Below are positions 52,980 to 61,019 of a stretch of DNA of 64,000 nt, in pieces. Positions within the stretch are counted from its first letter, which is position 1. Each line of letters begins with the position of its first letter. The position numbers were made by a program, and so were the translations under genes. Origin of the DNA: Jutongia huaianensis (GTDB lineage: Bacteria; Bacillota; Clostridia; Lachnospirales; Lachnospiraceae); the NCBI RefSeq assembly GCF_014384985.1, contig NZ_JACRSX010000003.1, positions 124,001 through 188,000 of the forward strand, in the 5' to 3' direction. The notes beneath the pieces are model-generated. The model saw only the letters and a program-made list of their open reading frames with translations, made no database searches and was not told the origin of the DNA.

Positions 52980-55907
52980 CTATCTTCCTCCGCTTCTTAA
53001 ATTTGCCCTCTGCTGTGCCGATACAATAACCTCATCGAGCATCGTACCGCCCAGATATACAGGAATGACAATGTCACCGCTGTCTCCCTTAACATCCCGG
53101 ATTGCAGAAGTAATTGCAGAAAGCATTCCTGAAATGCTTTCCGTCTGCTGTGCCGTAGGGTTTCCTGTCATGTTTTCCACCCCGCTGACCTTTGGATTGA
53201 TGACCATGTCGGAAGAAACCCCGCTGACTGCTTTCTGGATCATTCCACGGCTCTTTTCGATTCCCTTGGCAAGTCCGCCCATAAAGTCAGGCATCCATGA
53301 TTCATAATCAGTAAGAGGGCCTTCATCCGGCACGGAGAAGTGAAGGAATGACTTGATCTTGTCAGCCACACTCTTTACTGCATCCCCGACTGCACCGATG
53401 CAGCTCCTGATGCCGTTTACGATTCCCATGATGAGATCCTTACCCCATGTAAATGCCTGTGAAGCCAGACCCGTGATGTAGCTCTTTACATTGGAAAATC
53501 CTGATTTTACGGCATTTAAGACATTTCCCATTGCCCCCTTCACTGCATTTACGATTCCATTAAATACGGATGTGACTGCACCCTTGATTGCACCAAGAAC
53601 CGTGGAGATGGTGGACTTGATGGTGTTCCAGATAGTGGAAATGGTGCTCTTTATCGTATTCATTATCGTGGTAATGGAATTTTTGACTGCAGTGAAATCT
53701 CCCGTGATCAGTCCCTTGATTCCGCTTACCACTGCACTGATGATCGTCTTTATTGCATTCCATACCGTGGAAAAGATGGTCTTTATCGCATTCAGAACTG
53801 TGGTAATGACCGTTTTTATCGTATTCCACACGGTCGTGATAACCGTCTGGATAATGGTAAGCACCGTCTGGATAATGGTCTTATAGATATTGAAATACGT
53901 TGTGACCAGAGTTTTTATCACATTGAAAACTGTAGTAAACACGCCCTTGATTGCATTCCAGATCGTAGTAATGACGGTCTTTATTACATTGAATACCGTT
54001 TCAATGATGGTTTTATACAGATTGAAATAAGTGGTTACCAGCGTTTTTATCACTTCAAACACGGTCGAGAATATCATCTTGATTGCTTCCCATACCTGTG
54101 AAAAGAACGCTTTTATGGCATTCCATACCGTGATGGCTACCTGTTTTACATTCTCCCAAAGGTCTATCCAGAACTGACGGAATCCATCGCAGTTATTCCA
54201 CAAATAAATAAAAGCAGCCACAAGAGCTGCTATTGCTGCAATGATAAGAACGATTGGATTTGCAAGCATTGTAGTATTAAGTGCTGCAAATGCTCCTTTT
54301 ACCGTATTGATGACTCCGGCAATCTTCGGAACGATTGTCATGATCGTGCCGACTGCGGATATTACCTTGCCGATCACGATAAGAACGGGGCCGAGTGCTG
54401 CTGCCAGAAGTGCAATCGTAACGACCGTCTTTTTTGTTCCCTCGCTCAGTCCATTCAGCCAGTCAACAAACTTCTGTACCCATCCGACTATCTGTTTAAT
54501 GGCCGGCATCAGGAGTTCTCCAAATGAAATAGCCAGGCCTTCCAGTGCTGACTTTAAGATGGTGATCTGTCCCTGTAAGTTATCAAGCTGTGTATCTGCC
54601 ATTTGCTGTGCAGCACCACCGCTGTCCGTGATGGACTTCTGTAAACTGTCCCATGTTTCTCCCGTATTGGCAAGCAGGGCATTTACGGAAGAAAGGTCTG
54701 TCTTATTGAAAATGGTGCTGATGATATTTGACTTCTCAGCAGATGTCATTCCATCCATGCTCTTATTGAGGTCACCAAGAATATCATTCATTGACCGCAT
54801 GTTTCCTTCAGAATCATATACGGAAAGTCCGAGGGCTTCCATCTGGGCTGCTGCCTTATCCGTAGGATTCTGTAAGGACAGGATAATATTACGGAGGTGT
54901 GTACCGCCTTCTGCACCCTTGATACCATTATTTGCAAGAATACCAAGTGCGGTATTCAGTTCTGCCGTACCGCCCTTGATGGATTTTGCAGTCGCACCAA
55001 TGGTAAGGATTCCTTCGCCAAGCTGTGCAACCGATGTGTTCGTGGTAGATGCCGTCTTTGCCATCTGGTCTACCATTGTTTCTGCTTCATCCACACCCAT
55101 TCCAAGGGCAGACATCGCATCCGTTACCATGTCCGAAGCATCAGCAAGGGCAATATCTCCGGCTGCTGCCAAGTTAAGAACGGTCGGCAGTGTATCACAC
55201 ATCTGCTGTGTATCGTATCCGGCAAGGGCGAGGTAATTCAATGCTTCCGCACACTCAGATGCGGAAAAGGCCGTCTCTGCACCCATCTTCTTTGCCAGCT
55301 TTGAAAGGGTATCCATCGTATTTACCGACTGCCCGTTGACCTTGGACATAGAATCTTTGGTGATTCCCATTGTTGCCTGTACCTGTGACATGGAAGATTC
55401 AAAGTTGGCTGCGGTCGTTACGGATGCCGTACCCAGTGCAGTCACTCCGGCTGTTACCGGGAGAAGCTTTTGCCCGGCAGAGGAAATGTTGTCCCCAACC
55501 GTCTTTAACTTCTCGCCCGTTGTTGCAATTTTCTGTACTGCCGTTGCCGACTGGTTGGCCTGTGTTTCCAGATTCTTTAAGTCCTGTTCCGTTTCCACGA
55601 TTTCCCTTTGAAGGGCATCATACTGTTCCTGTGAGATCTCGCCATTGGCAAGTGCAGTATTCGCCTGTTCTGCTGCCGTCTTCAGGGTTGCCAGTTTCTC
55701 TTTTGTCTCACCGACCGCTTCCGCAAGCAGCTTATGCTTCTGTGCCAGAAGCTCCGTATTTCCCGGATCCAGTTTCAGAAGTTTATTTACATCCTTAAGC
55801 TGTGACTGGGTAGACTTAATCTGTCCGTTCACGCCTTTAAGTGCATTCTGCAGTTTGGTTGTATCACCACCAATTTCTACCGTGATACCCTGAATACGGC
55901 TTGCCAT
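52980..55907 (-). CDS. Tail tape measure protein, 975 aa
   Basis: The tape measure sets siphophage tail length. The N-terminus (ITVEIGGDTTKLQNALKGVN, then a helical TLKTAAEQANTAL region) is typical of TP901-like tape measures, with a minor tail PhageMin domain (about 195-400). Hydrophobic helices occur near 490-575. Residues about 577-808 consist of 11-residue repeats of the type TVWNAIKTIIS and TVFNVIKTLVT. GGAGG eight bases before ATG 55907 sets the start, after a hairpin and T7 run. The previous gene in the operon is not a tail gene but the hydrolase cassette. Confidence 0.93.
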   Translation of the reverse strand: MASRIQGITVEIGGDTTKLQNALKGVNGQIKSTQSQLKDVNKLLKLDPGNTELLAQKHKLLAEAVGETKEKLATLKTAAEQANTALANGEISQEQYDALQREIVETEQDLKNLETQANQSATAVQKIATTGEKLKTVGDNISSAGQKLLPVTAGVTALGTASVTTAANFESSMSQVQATMGITKDSMSKVNGQSVNTMDTLSKLAKKMGAETAFSASECAEALNYLALAGYDTQQMCDTLPTVLNLAAAGDIALADASDMVTDAMSALGMGVDEAETMVDQMAKTASTTNTSVAQLGEGILTIGATAKSIKGGTAELNTALGILANNGIKGAEGGTHLRNIILSLQNPTDKAAAQMEALGLSVYDSEGNMRSMNDILGDLNKSMDGMTSAEKSNIISTIFNKTDLSSVNALLANTGETWDSLQKSITDSGGAAQQMADTQLDNLQGQITILKSALEGLAISFGELLMPAIKQIVGWVQKFVDWLNGLSEGTKKTVVTIALLAAALGPVLIVIGKVISAVGTIMTIVPKIAGVINTVKGAFAALNTTMLANPIVLIIAAIAALVAAFIYLWNNCDGFRQFWIDLWENVKQVAITVWNAIKAFFSQVWEAIKMIFSTVFEVIKTLVTTYFNLYKTIIETVFNVIKTVITTIWNAIKGVFTTVFNVIKTLVTTYFNIYKTIIQTVLTIIQTVITTVWNTIKTVITTVLNAIKTIFSTVWNAIKTIISAVVSGIKGLITGDFTAVKNSITTIMNTIKSTISTIWNTIKSTISTVLGAIKGAVTSVFNGIVNAVKGAMGNVLNAVKSGFSNVKSYITGLASQAFTWGKDLIMGIVNGIRSCIGAVGDAVKSVADKIKSFLHFSVPDEGPLTDYESWMPDFMGGLAKGIEKSRGMIQKAVSGVSSDMVINPKVSGVENMTGNPTAQQTESISGMLSAITSAIRDVKGDSGDIVIPVYLGGTMLDEVIVSAQQRANLRSGGR

Positions 55908-55924
55908 TCCTCTCACCTCCTCCT

Positions 55925-55955
55925 AAAAATGGGTACAAAAAAAGGAGCATTTCTG
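55925..55955 (-). terminator. Hairpin upstream of the tape measure gene
   Basis: On the minus strand GGAGCA-GAAA-TGCTCC is followed by TTTTTTTGTA and then TTTTTAGGAGG. The same hairpin plus T7-GTA plus AGGAGG layout stands before the portal gene. Late transcription must pass through it, so it is leaky or antiterminated. Confidence 0.6.
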
Positions 55956-55964
55956 CTCCGTAAT

Positions 55965-56000
55965 AAAATAAAAACACCCGCCATTTCTGACGGATGTCCT
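55965..56000 (-). terminator. Terminator of the hydrolase cassette
   Basis: On the minus strand ACATCCGTCA-GAAA-TGGCGGGTGT forms a 10-bp stem (two G-U) and TTTTTATTTT follows. It sits about 50 bases after the hydrolase stop. Confidence 0.75.
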
Positions 56001-56050
56001 ATGTAATATTATAAAATTGTCAGTGTTGCAAACTTGAATTTGTCTTTATC

Positions 56051-57034
56051 TTATTTATCAAAATACTTATCACAGTATTCAAGTGATAGATTGATAAACT
56101 CCTGCAATTTATCAATATCATTATACATTCCATGGTTCGATTTTGGAAATTCAACATAATCGTATGGCACACCATTCTCTTTCAATGCATCTATTAAAGG
56201 GTATTTAAGTTGAGTCGGCACACAATGGTCGATTAGTCCATACCCCATCAAGGTCGGCACCGAGTTTGCATCCACCAAATATGTAGGCGAAACAGAGTAA
56301 ATATACGGAAGATACTCTTTTGATGCCATCATTTCATCTGTAATTCTAACCCCTGTCATCATGGTTGCAAAATCCGCATCTGTGGTTATATGGTCTATCG
56401 ATTTCAGCAAACTCCAATCGGATGGCTCAAATGAAGCAGGACCTGCGAGTTGAAAGACAAACTTTACTGGGATTGCAGAAATGTCAGCATTTTTATATGC
56501 ATAGTTCATCGCAAGTGTTCCACCTGCTGACACCCCACAGGTAGCCATTTGTGTTAAATCAATTCCAAGCTGCGATGCCTGCTCCTTGATTGCGGCAACA
56601 CAGCTTAGAATTTCTTCATTCATTAACTCAAGACTGGCGTTGAGTAATTCTTCTTCACTTTTTCCCTTCTTTGATTGCAATGTATAATCAACCGTTGCTG
56701 TTACGTATCCTTTTGACGTATAATATTTGCACCACGCATCGCCATCTTCTTTGCTCCCGGAATTAAAACTTCCTCCGTGTATATAAAGAATCAGGCATTT
56801 TGACTCTGGCGTATCAAGATTTTTCGGCACATATAAATCATATTTGTGGTCGCTCGGATTTTCATAATCAAGATTTTCATACACACATCCTACTGTATCA
56901 TTCCATTCAACTTGGATAAGCTTCATCGGTAAAGACCCAAGACGTTGAATGTTGATGAGCATACCCACAATAAAGGATACAACAAACAGAAATATCAACA
57001 TACCTATTTTACGATTTTTATTTGTACTGAACAT
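56051..57034 (-). CDS. Membrane-anchored alpha/beta hydrolase (esterase-like), prophage cargo
   Basis: This 327-residue protein has an N-terminal membrane anchor (about 10-30) and an esterase fold with the oxyanion motif HGGSF (86-90), nucleophile elbow GVSAGG (Ser169), and His301 in SNHGMY; an aspartate in GLIDHCVP completes the triad. It resembles the HSL/BD-FAE group that acts on acyl esters. Position is unusual: it is inside the tail gene cluster, with its own promoter and terminator and an AT-rich composition unlike the flanking genes. AAGGAG seven bases before ATG 57034 sets the start. I infer a lysogenic-conversion (moron) gene acting at the host surface. Confidence 0.85.
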   Translation of the reverse strand: MFSTNKNRKIGMLIFLFVVSFIVGMLINIQRLGSLPMKLIQVEWNDTVGCVYENLDYENPSDHKYDLYVPKNLDTPESKCLILYIHGGSFNSGSKEDGDAWCKYYTSKGYVTATVDYTLQSKKGKSEEELLNASLELMNEEILSCVAAIKEQASQLGIDLTQMATCGVSAGGTLAMNYAYKNADISAIPVKFVFQLAGPASFEPSDWSLLKSIDHITTDADFATMMTGVRITDEMMASKEYLPYIYSVSPTYLVDANSVPTLMGYGLIDHCVPTQLKYPLIDALKENGVPYDYVEFPKSNHGMYNDIDKLQEFINLSLEYCDKYFDK

Positions 57035-57045
57035 GACATTTCTCC

Positions 57046-57162
57046 TTATATGATGTGGTCTAAAACAAGTTTTCCGGTAATACCACCAAGTATTACACCG
57101 GCGATAATAACTCCACAACTAAGGAGAACCCATGCTAAAATTTGTTTCTGTTTTGTATTCAT
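57046..57162 (-). CDS. Small membrane peptide, 38 aa, upstream of the hydrolase
   Basis: MNTKQKQILAW then a single hydrophobic helix (about 10-30, LLSCGVIIAGVILGGITG) and LVLDHII. GAGGAG lies 10 bases before the ATG. Its stop TAA overlaps the hydrolase ribosome binding site, and the hydrolase ATG follows 11 bases later, so both are made together. Function unknown; it may help place or regulate the hydrolase. Confidence 0.6.
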   Translation of the reverse strand: MNTKQKQILAWVLLSCGVIIAGVILGGITGKLVLDHII

Positions 57163-57265
57163 ACTTATTTATCTCCTCAATTTCAGATTGTCATTTCTGC
57201 AATACTATCACTTAATTGTCATCAAGTTTCTTTGACAAATTTCGATTTGTAGCTGAGAATATCCC

Positions 57266-57302
57266 AGCCTTTTTCTGTAGATAAGTATAACAGAAAAAGA
57301 CT
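57266..57302. promoter_or_regulatory. Inverted repeat over the -10 box of the cargo promoter
   Basis: AGCCTTTTTCTGT (57266-57278) and ACAGAAAAAGACT (57290-57302) form a 13-base inverted repeat (12 matches) with an 11-base centre that contains the -10 box. This is the place for a repressor operator; as RNA it could also form a hairpin. Confidence 0.5.
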
Positions 57303-57312
57303 GTTCTCTCAA
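57284..57312 (-). promoter_or_regulatory. Promoter of the 38-aa/hydrolase cassette
   Basis: On the minus strand TTGAGA (57312-57307) and TATACT (57289-57284) are 17 bases apart. The -35 box begins immediately after the stop of the tail chaperone frameshift product (TGA at 57315-57313). Confidence 0.75.
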
Positions 57313-57851
57313 TCAGAATCGGTCGAAGTCTTCCTGTGTGGCAAGCTCAGCATACTTATAATCATCGTTCCGGCTCTCGCTGTACATATCATTGATAAGG
57401 CCTATCGACAGCATATCAAGATCTGCCATCGATAAACCTAACTGCACGCATCGCAACAGAAACAGTGGGGTTGTCATTTCACGCTCTGTCGGACGAAGTT
57501 TTTTTTAGCTTCCACATCCGTTTTTACATTCAGTCCCCACAGTTCAATAAGCTGCGGAAGGACCTGATAAATTGAAAATGTATTGAAATTATCGAGCCAC
57601 TCTTCCGGTGTGTCCGGAATGCTTGGATCCGCATGCTTGGCCATAATAAATGCTATATTTTCGAACATCTCAAGAGAAAACATATCAAGGTTTGATGATT
57701 CCTCTTTTCCATCTCCAATACTCTTTTCAAGCACTGCCAGATCCTTATAAATATCCCTCTGGAACTTTAATCTGTAGATTCTTGGAATGGCTGCACTTGC
57801 CTTGAATGCAACCATCTGTCCGTCAATTTCTATATCCTTTCTGATACCCAT
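57313..57851 (-). CDS. Tail assembly chaperone GT fusion made by -1 frameshift
   Basis: The G frame runs to 57474. At 57504-57498 the minus strand reads A AAA AAC, a classic -1 slippery heptamer, 8 codons before the G stop. The -1 frame continues as LRPTEREMTTPLFLLRCVQL and ends QEDFDRF at 57313, which is typical of the T part in siphophage tail chaperones. The fusion would be about 179 residues. Such G/GT pairs help the tape measure fold before tail tube assembly. Confidence 0.8.
57474..57851 (-). CDS. Tail assembly chaperone G, 125 aa
   Basis: This helical protein begins MGIRKDIEIDGQMVAFKASA and ends FVRQSVK. It lies between the major tail protein gene and (apart from the cargo genes) the tape measure gene, the standard position of the gpG-type chaperone. 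The 8-A slippery stretch near its end allows a -1 shift to the GT product. Confidence 0.85.
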   Translation of the reverse strand: MGIRKDIEIDGQMVAFKASAAIPRIYRLKFQRDIYKDLAVLEKSIGDGKEESSNLDMFSLEMFENIAFIMAKHADPSIPDTPEEWLDNFNTFSIYQVLPQLIELWGLNVKTDVEAKKNFVRQSVK

Positions 57852-57864
57852 GTCTTAGTCCTCC

Positions 57865-58479
57865 CTATGATACACTCTTGGTTGATTTTGCTGACTGCTG
57901 CTCCAGTGCCGGAGTTGCAGCCGGAAGATACACACTCTTATACCAGTTGTTATAAACTGTATCTGTCGTGGAATCTCCTGTCTTTGCCTTGACATATCCG
58001 TCTGCCATTGGTCTTGCCTTTACTGTCAGTGTTTCTGTCTGCACTTCCTTATCTTCTTCATTAGTCTTTGACTCAATGGTCGGACGGGATGCGGAACAGT
58101 TATAAAGTACATGACGGATCTTACGGATATCACCATCAAATTCAAAAAGAAGTGCAAAGCTTCCTGTTTCGGAATTTGCATTCTCCACAAGCACCTTATT
58201 GGCATCCTGTTCCTCTTTTAAGATATCCGTTCTGAACGATTCCGGGATCATGGCAAGTTCAAGGTCACCATCATATCCCTGATTGTTGTTGATTACATAA
58301 TACTCAATACCATCTGCATAAAATGATTCCGGCTCTCCTGTCGGATCCATGCTGATGGATACTGCACCGGGCATTGGTACAGGTGTTCCAAAACTGACCG
58401 TGCCTTCCTCTGCAACCGTAATCGGTGCGTAATGCACATTGCAGATATTAAATTTGACTTTGTTCTTTTTATTAGCCAT
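57865..58479 (-). CDS. Major tail protein
   Basis: This 204-residue beta-rich protein begins MANKKNKVKFNICNVHYAP and contains GVEYY-like DGIEYYVINNNQGYDGDLE, a pattern common in phi13/TP901-type major tail proteins. It is followed by the chaperone genes and preceded by the tail completion genes, the expected place. It polymerises to form the tail tube. Confidence 0.85.
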   Translation of the reverse strand: MANKKNKVKFNICNVHYAPITVAEEGTVSFGTPVPMPGAVSISMDPTGEPESFYADGIEYYVINNNQGYDGDLELAMIPESFRTDILKEEQDANKVLVENANSETGSFALLFEFDGDIRKIRHVLYNCSASRPTIESKTNEEDKEVQTETLTVKARPMADGYVKAKTGDSTTDTVYNNWYKSVYLPAATPALEQQSAKSTKSVS

Positions 58480-58482
58480 CTT

Positions 58483-58800
58483 CTATACCTCCATCTGATA
58501 AAGCACCTCATACAGATTTTCAGTTTCTATCCATACTTCGCTTTTTTCATAAAAAATACCGTGCAGATCAAGCACGGCTTCTACTGTAAATTCCAGTTCC
58601 GGATTTTTCAAATCCGTATAAATTTCTATATTCAGACGGCTGGATTTATAATATACCCTACCGTCTGCCGGGAAATTGCTGCTTCCCGGATAAAGAAATA
58701 CTGCAAAAGGCGGTTCCGGGGATTCGCCTTCCACAAAATGGTCATAAGCAAACGGAAGATTCATTTCTTCCATCATTGCCACAACTTCTTCATATGTCAT
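58483..58800 (-). CDS. Putative tail terminator/completion protein, 105 aa
   Basis: The protein is small and mixed alpha-beta, starting MTYEEVVAMMEEMNLPFAYDH. It starts on a 4-base overlap with the HK97 gp10-like gene and is followed by the major tail protein. Position alone suggests the tail terminator that caps the tail tube; I recognise no family motif. Confidence 0.65.
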   Translation of the reverse strand: MTYEEVVAMMEEMNLPFAYDHFVEGESPEPPFAVFLYPGSSNFPADGRVYYKSSRLNIEIYTDLKNPELEFTVEAVLDLHGIFYEKSEVWIETENLYEVLYQMEV

Positions 58801-59180
58801 GAACGCAGCCCCCTTTCAATCTTCTGCATAAGCTCCCTGTTTCCTTTTGCCTCTGCCGGAGCAATATGCTCCCTTCCGGCTACCCTGCCGCCGCCCCGCT
58901 TTGCATGGCCGTGCTCCAACAGGTGGGCAATCTGGTATCTGTCCTTGGAATGGACAGTCATCGTGATGGAATTGCTGCTTTCCGCTGTCTTTTTCACGGT
59001 CCAGCTCTTTTTGTACCGGCCGGTACGCTTTGGGGCATTTGCCTGAATGTCTTTCTTTACCGTCTTGGATACATCTTTTACCGCATCCTTGACCGTATCC
59101 GTTGCAAGGTCTGCATACTCTTTGAGTCCGTCCATGATTGCATCCGCAAGACCGTCAACGGTCGTTCTTCTCTCTGCCAT
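58797..59180 (-). CDS. HK97 gp10-like tail completion protein
   Basis: This 127-residue protein has the HK97 gp10 pattern: a helical N-terminus (VDGLADAIMDGLKEYADLA), a KRTGRYKKSWTVKK motif and a central HLLEHGHAKRGGGRV. It joins head and tail during morphogenesis. It lies between the head closure gene and the tail terminator candidate. Confidence 0.87.
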   Translation of the reverse strand: MAERRTTVDGLADAIMDGLKEYADLATDTVKDAVKDVSKTVKKDIQANAPKRTGRYKKSWTVKKTAESSNSITMTVHSKDRYQIAHLLEHGHAKRGGGRVAGREHIAPAEAKGNRELMQKIERGLRS

Positions 59181-59184
59181 TCCA

Positions 59185-59514
59185 TCACCTCTTTATCAGG
59201 GCAGCCCTTATCCTTACCGATTTGTTTTTGTACTGCACGTTATCAACGAATGTAATATTATAAAGTCTTCCACGGAAAACTATGCGGTAATGCTCCGTGT
59301 CAAGTCCTGACACCTCACTGCAGTACCGGATAATAAAATCCAGTTCTGTTTCCGCATTGACCTGTTTTGCTTCCCAGTATTCCTTACCGGACAGGTTGTT
59401 CGCATAGGAAAAACACTTATAATAATCTTCCCACACAAGCATGTGGTTTCCATTCTTATCCTTTTGGGTACTGCTTTTCTGTATCGTGATCCTCTCACGC
59501 ATGAGTTCAATCAT
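59185..59514 (-). CDS. Phage head closure protein (SPP1 gp16-like)
   Basis: This 109-residue beta-barrel type protein begins MIELMRERITIQKSSTQKD and includes GKEYWEAKQVNAETELDFIIRY, the SPP1 gp16/HK97 gp7-like head-tail stopper pattern. It shares one base with the end of the connector gene. It closes the portal channel after packaging. Confidence 0.85.
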   Translation of the reverse strand: MIELMRERITIQKSSTQKDKNGNHMLVWEDYYKCFSYANNLSGKEYWEAKQVNAETELDFIIRYCSEVSGLDTEHYRIVFRGRLYNITFVDNVQYKNKSVRIRAALIKR

Positions 59515-59789
59515 CAGAATCTCTCCTTCCTGATCCCAAAGAGCAAATATTTCAGTGTTTCCGTCATTGCCTTATGATCGGCTTCTTCCCTGTGCTCATA
59601 CAGATAAGCAATAGCATACAGTTCCGCAGTACGGATAAGTGCCTCATGCCGTTTCAGTCCTGCCCGTGTACGTCTTGTCACATTTAAGATCAGGCTTTCG
59701 GATGTCTCCATCAGACGGAGGATGAGATCATCCTCGTCTGACGAATCGACCCTGAGATAACCTTTGGCTTCCTCAAGCGTTACGAACAT
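59514..59789 (-). CDS. Head-tail connector protein (gp6-like)
   Basis: This 91-residue helical protein starts MFVTLEEAKGYLRVDSSDEDDLI, the signature of the HK97 gp6/phage_gp6 connector family. It binds below the portal. The gene lies between the capsid and head closure genes. Confidence 0.9.
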   Translation of the reverse strand: MFVTLEEAKGYLRVDSSDEDDLILRLMETSESLILNVTRRTRAGLKRHEALIRTAELYAIAYLYEHREEADHKAMTETLKYLLFGIRKERF

Positions 59790-59797
59790 CCGTCCAC

Positions 59798-61006
59798 CTA
59801 CTTTCCGGCAGCCTTGATATCAAGTGTCTTGACTGCCTCGGAAAGGATCAGCTTGCCGTCCACACGCTCGGAAGCAAGGAATCCGACCTGACCAGTTGTA
59901 GCATAAAGCTCATTCAGTCTCTTGAAACTTCTGCCCTGACGGTCAGCGATCCAGTAATAACTGTAATCACCAAATGCCATGACACGGCTTCCTGCTGCAA
60001 GCTCCGGCACATAAATGGATGTGCGGTACGGACGGTTGAGGATCCTGTCCGGCTCTCCTTCCCTCACGGACGGCTGCCAGATATAATTTCCATTTCCATC
60101 CTTCAGCTTTCTGATTGCCTTTACGGTCGAATCATTAAGAAGCCATACTGCCTTGTTACGGTATGGAGCACGCAGGGAGTAATAAAGATCCATGACATCA
60201 TCAAATGTAATGGAAGTATTATTGGCAGTAACCCCTGTCTCTGCACCGCCTGTGGCATTGAAGATTCCGGTAGGTTTTCCCTTGCCGTCACCGATAAAGA
60301 ATGCCTCCTCTTCCTTTGTACCGATTCTTCTTCCAAACTCCCTTGAAATATACTGCTCAATATTGAACACGCTGTCATTTAAGAGTTCATCTGACACCTT
60401 GATCATGGTTGCCAGCTTAAAGGCACTGATAGTTGTCTGTCCGAAACTGTCATCGGATTCAGGGAACTGACCGCCCTCATCGATCCATGCTGCCTCACCC
60501 TTGGATGTAACGATTGGGATCTTACGATCACCGCTCGATGTCTTGATGACGGTTGCAAGGTTACGGAAGAATACCTCCTCTTCCAGTGCTTCCACCAGTT
60601 TCTTCTCGTACTCATCCGGTACGAGATAACCGCCCTCGGAATCCGTGCCGATGGTAAGGGCATTCTGTACTTCATAGGACAGCACCTTGTTTCTCATGCC
60701 GTTCCAGAACGCTTTTCTGTACTCATCGGTTGCCCTTCCTGTCTTTGTATCACCATCAGTCTTTGCATTCGGCTGGTTGGTGATCGGTGTGCTTGTTGCC
60801 TTTGCAAGCTCTGCATCGATGACAGCCTGTCTTTCCAGTCTCTCGATCTCTTTTCCGAGATTTACGACATCTGCTTCCATCTTGTCGTAGGTTGCTGCAT
60901 CCTCAGCGGACACAAAGCCTTCCTGTGTTCTCTTGGCATCGAGAAATGCCTTTGCTGCTTCCCATGCCTTTGCTCTTTTTTCTCTTAATTCTAAAATCTT
61001 ACTCAT
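59798..61006 (-). CDS. Major capsid protein, HK97 fold
   Basis: This 402-residue protein has an N-terminal coiled-coil delta domain (about 1-65, KAFLDAKRTQEGFVS) that serves as scaffold and is cut off on maturation. The HK97 domain follows (about 115-395) with SEGGYLVPDEYEKKLVEALEEE, AAWIDEGGQFPES and ISREFGRRIGTKEEEAFFIGDG. The protease gene is directly upstream, as expected. Confidence 0.95.
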   Translation of the reverse strand: MSKILELREKRAKAWEAAKAFLDAKRTQEGFVSAEDAATYDKMEADVVNLGKEIERLERQAVIDAELAKATSTPITNQPNAKTDGDTKTGRATDEYRKAFWNGMRNKVLSYEVQNALTIGTDSEGGYLVPDEYEKKLVEALEEEVFFRNLATVIKTSSGDRKIPIVTSKGEAAWIDEGGQFPESDDSFGQTTISAFKLATMIKVSDELLNDSVFNIEQYISREFGRRIGTKEEEAFFIGDGKGKPTGIFNATGGAETGVTANNTSITFDDVMDLYYSLRAPYRNKAVWLLNDSTVKAIRKLKDGNGNYIWQPSVREGEPDRILNRPYRTSIYVPELAAGSRVMAFGDYSYYWIADRQGRSFKRLNELYATTGQVGFLASERVDGKLILSEAVKTLDIKAAGK

Positions 61007-61019
61007 CTTGAAATCCTCC

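Noticed and set aside
54241..55236. 331-codon plus-strand open frame over the tape measure gene
   Set aside because: It is antisense to the tape measure gene. Its Ser/Pro/Ala/Ile-rich translation is what repeat-rich coding sequence gives in the reverse frame.
58432..59046. 204-codon plus-strand open frame over tail completion genes
   Set aside because: The three minus-strand genes here are in tight operon order with family matches, so this frame is a shadow.
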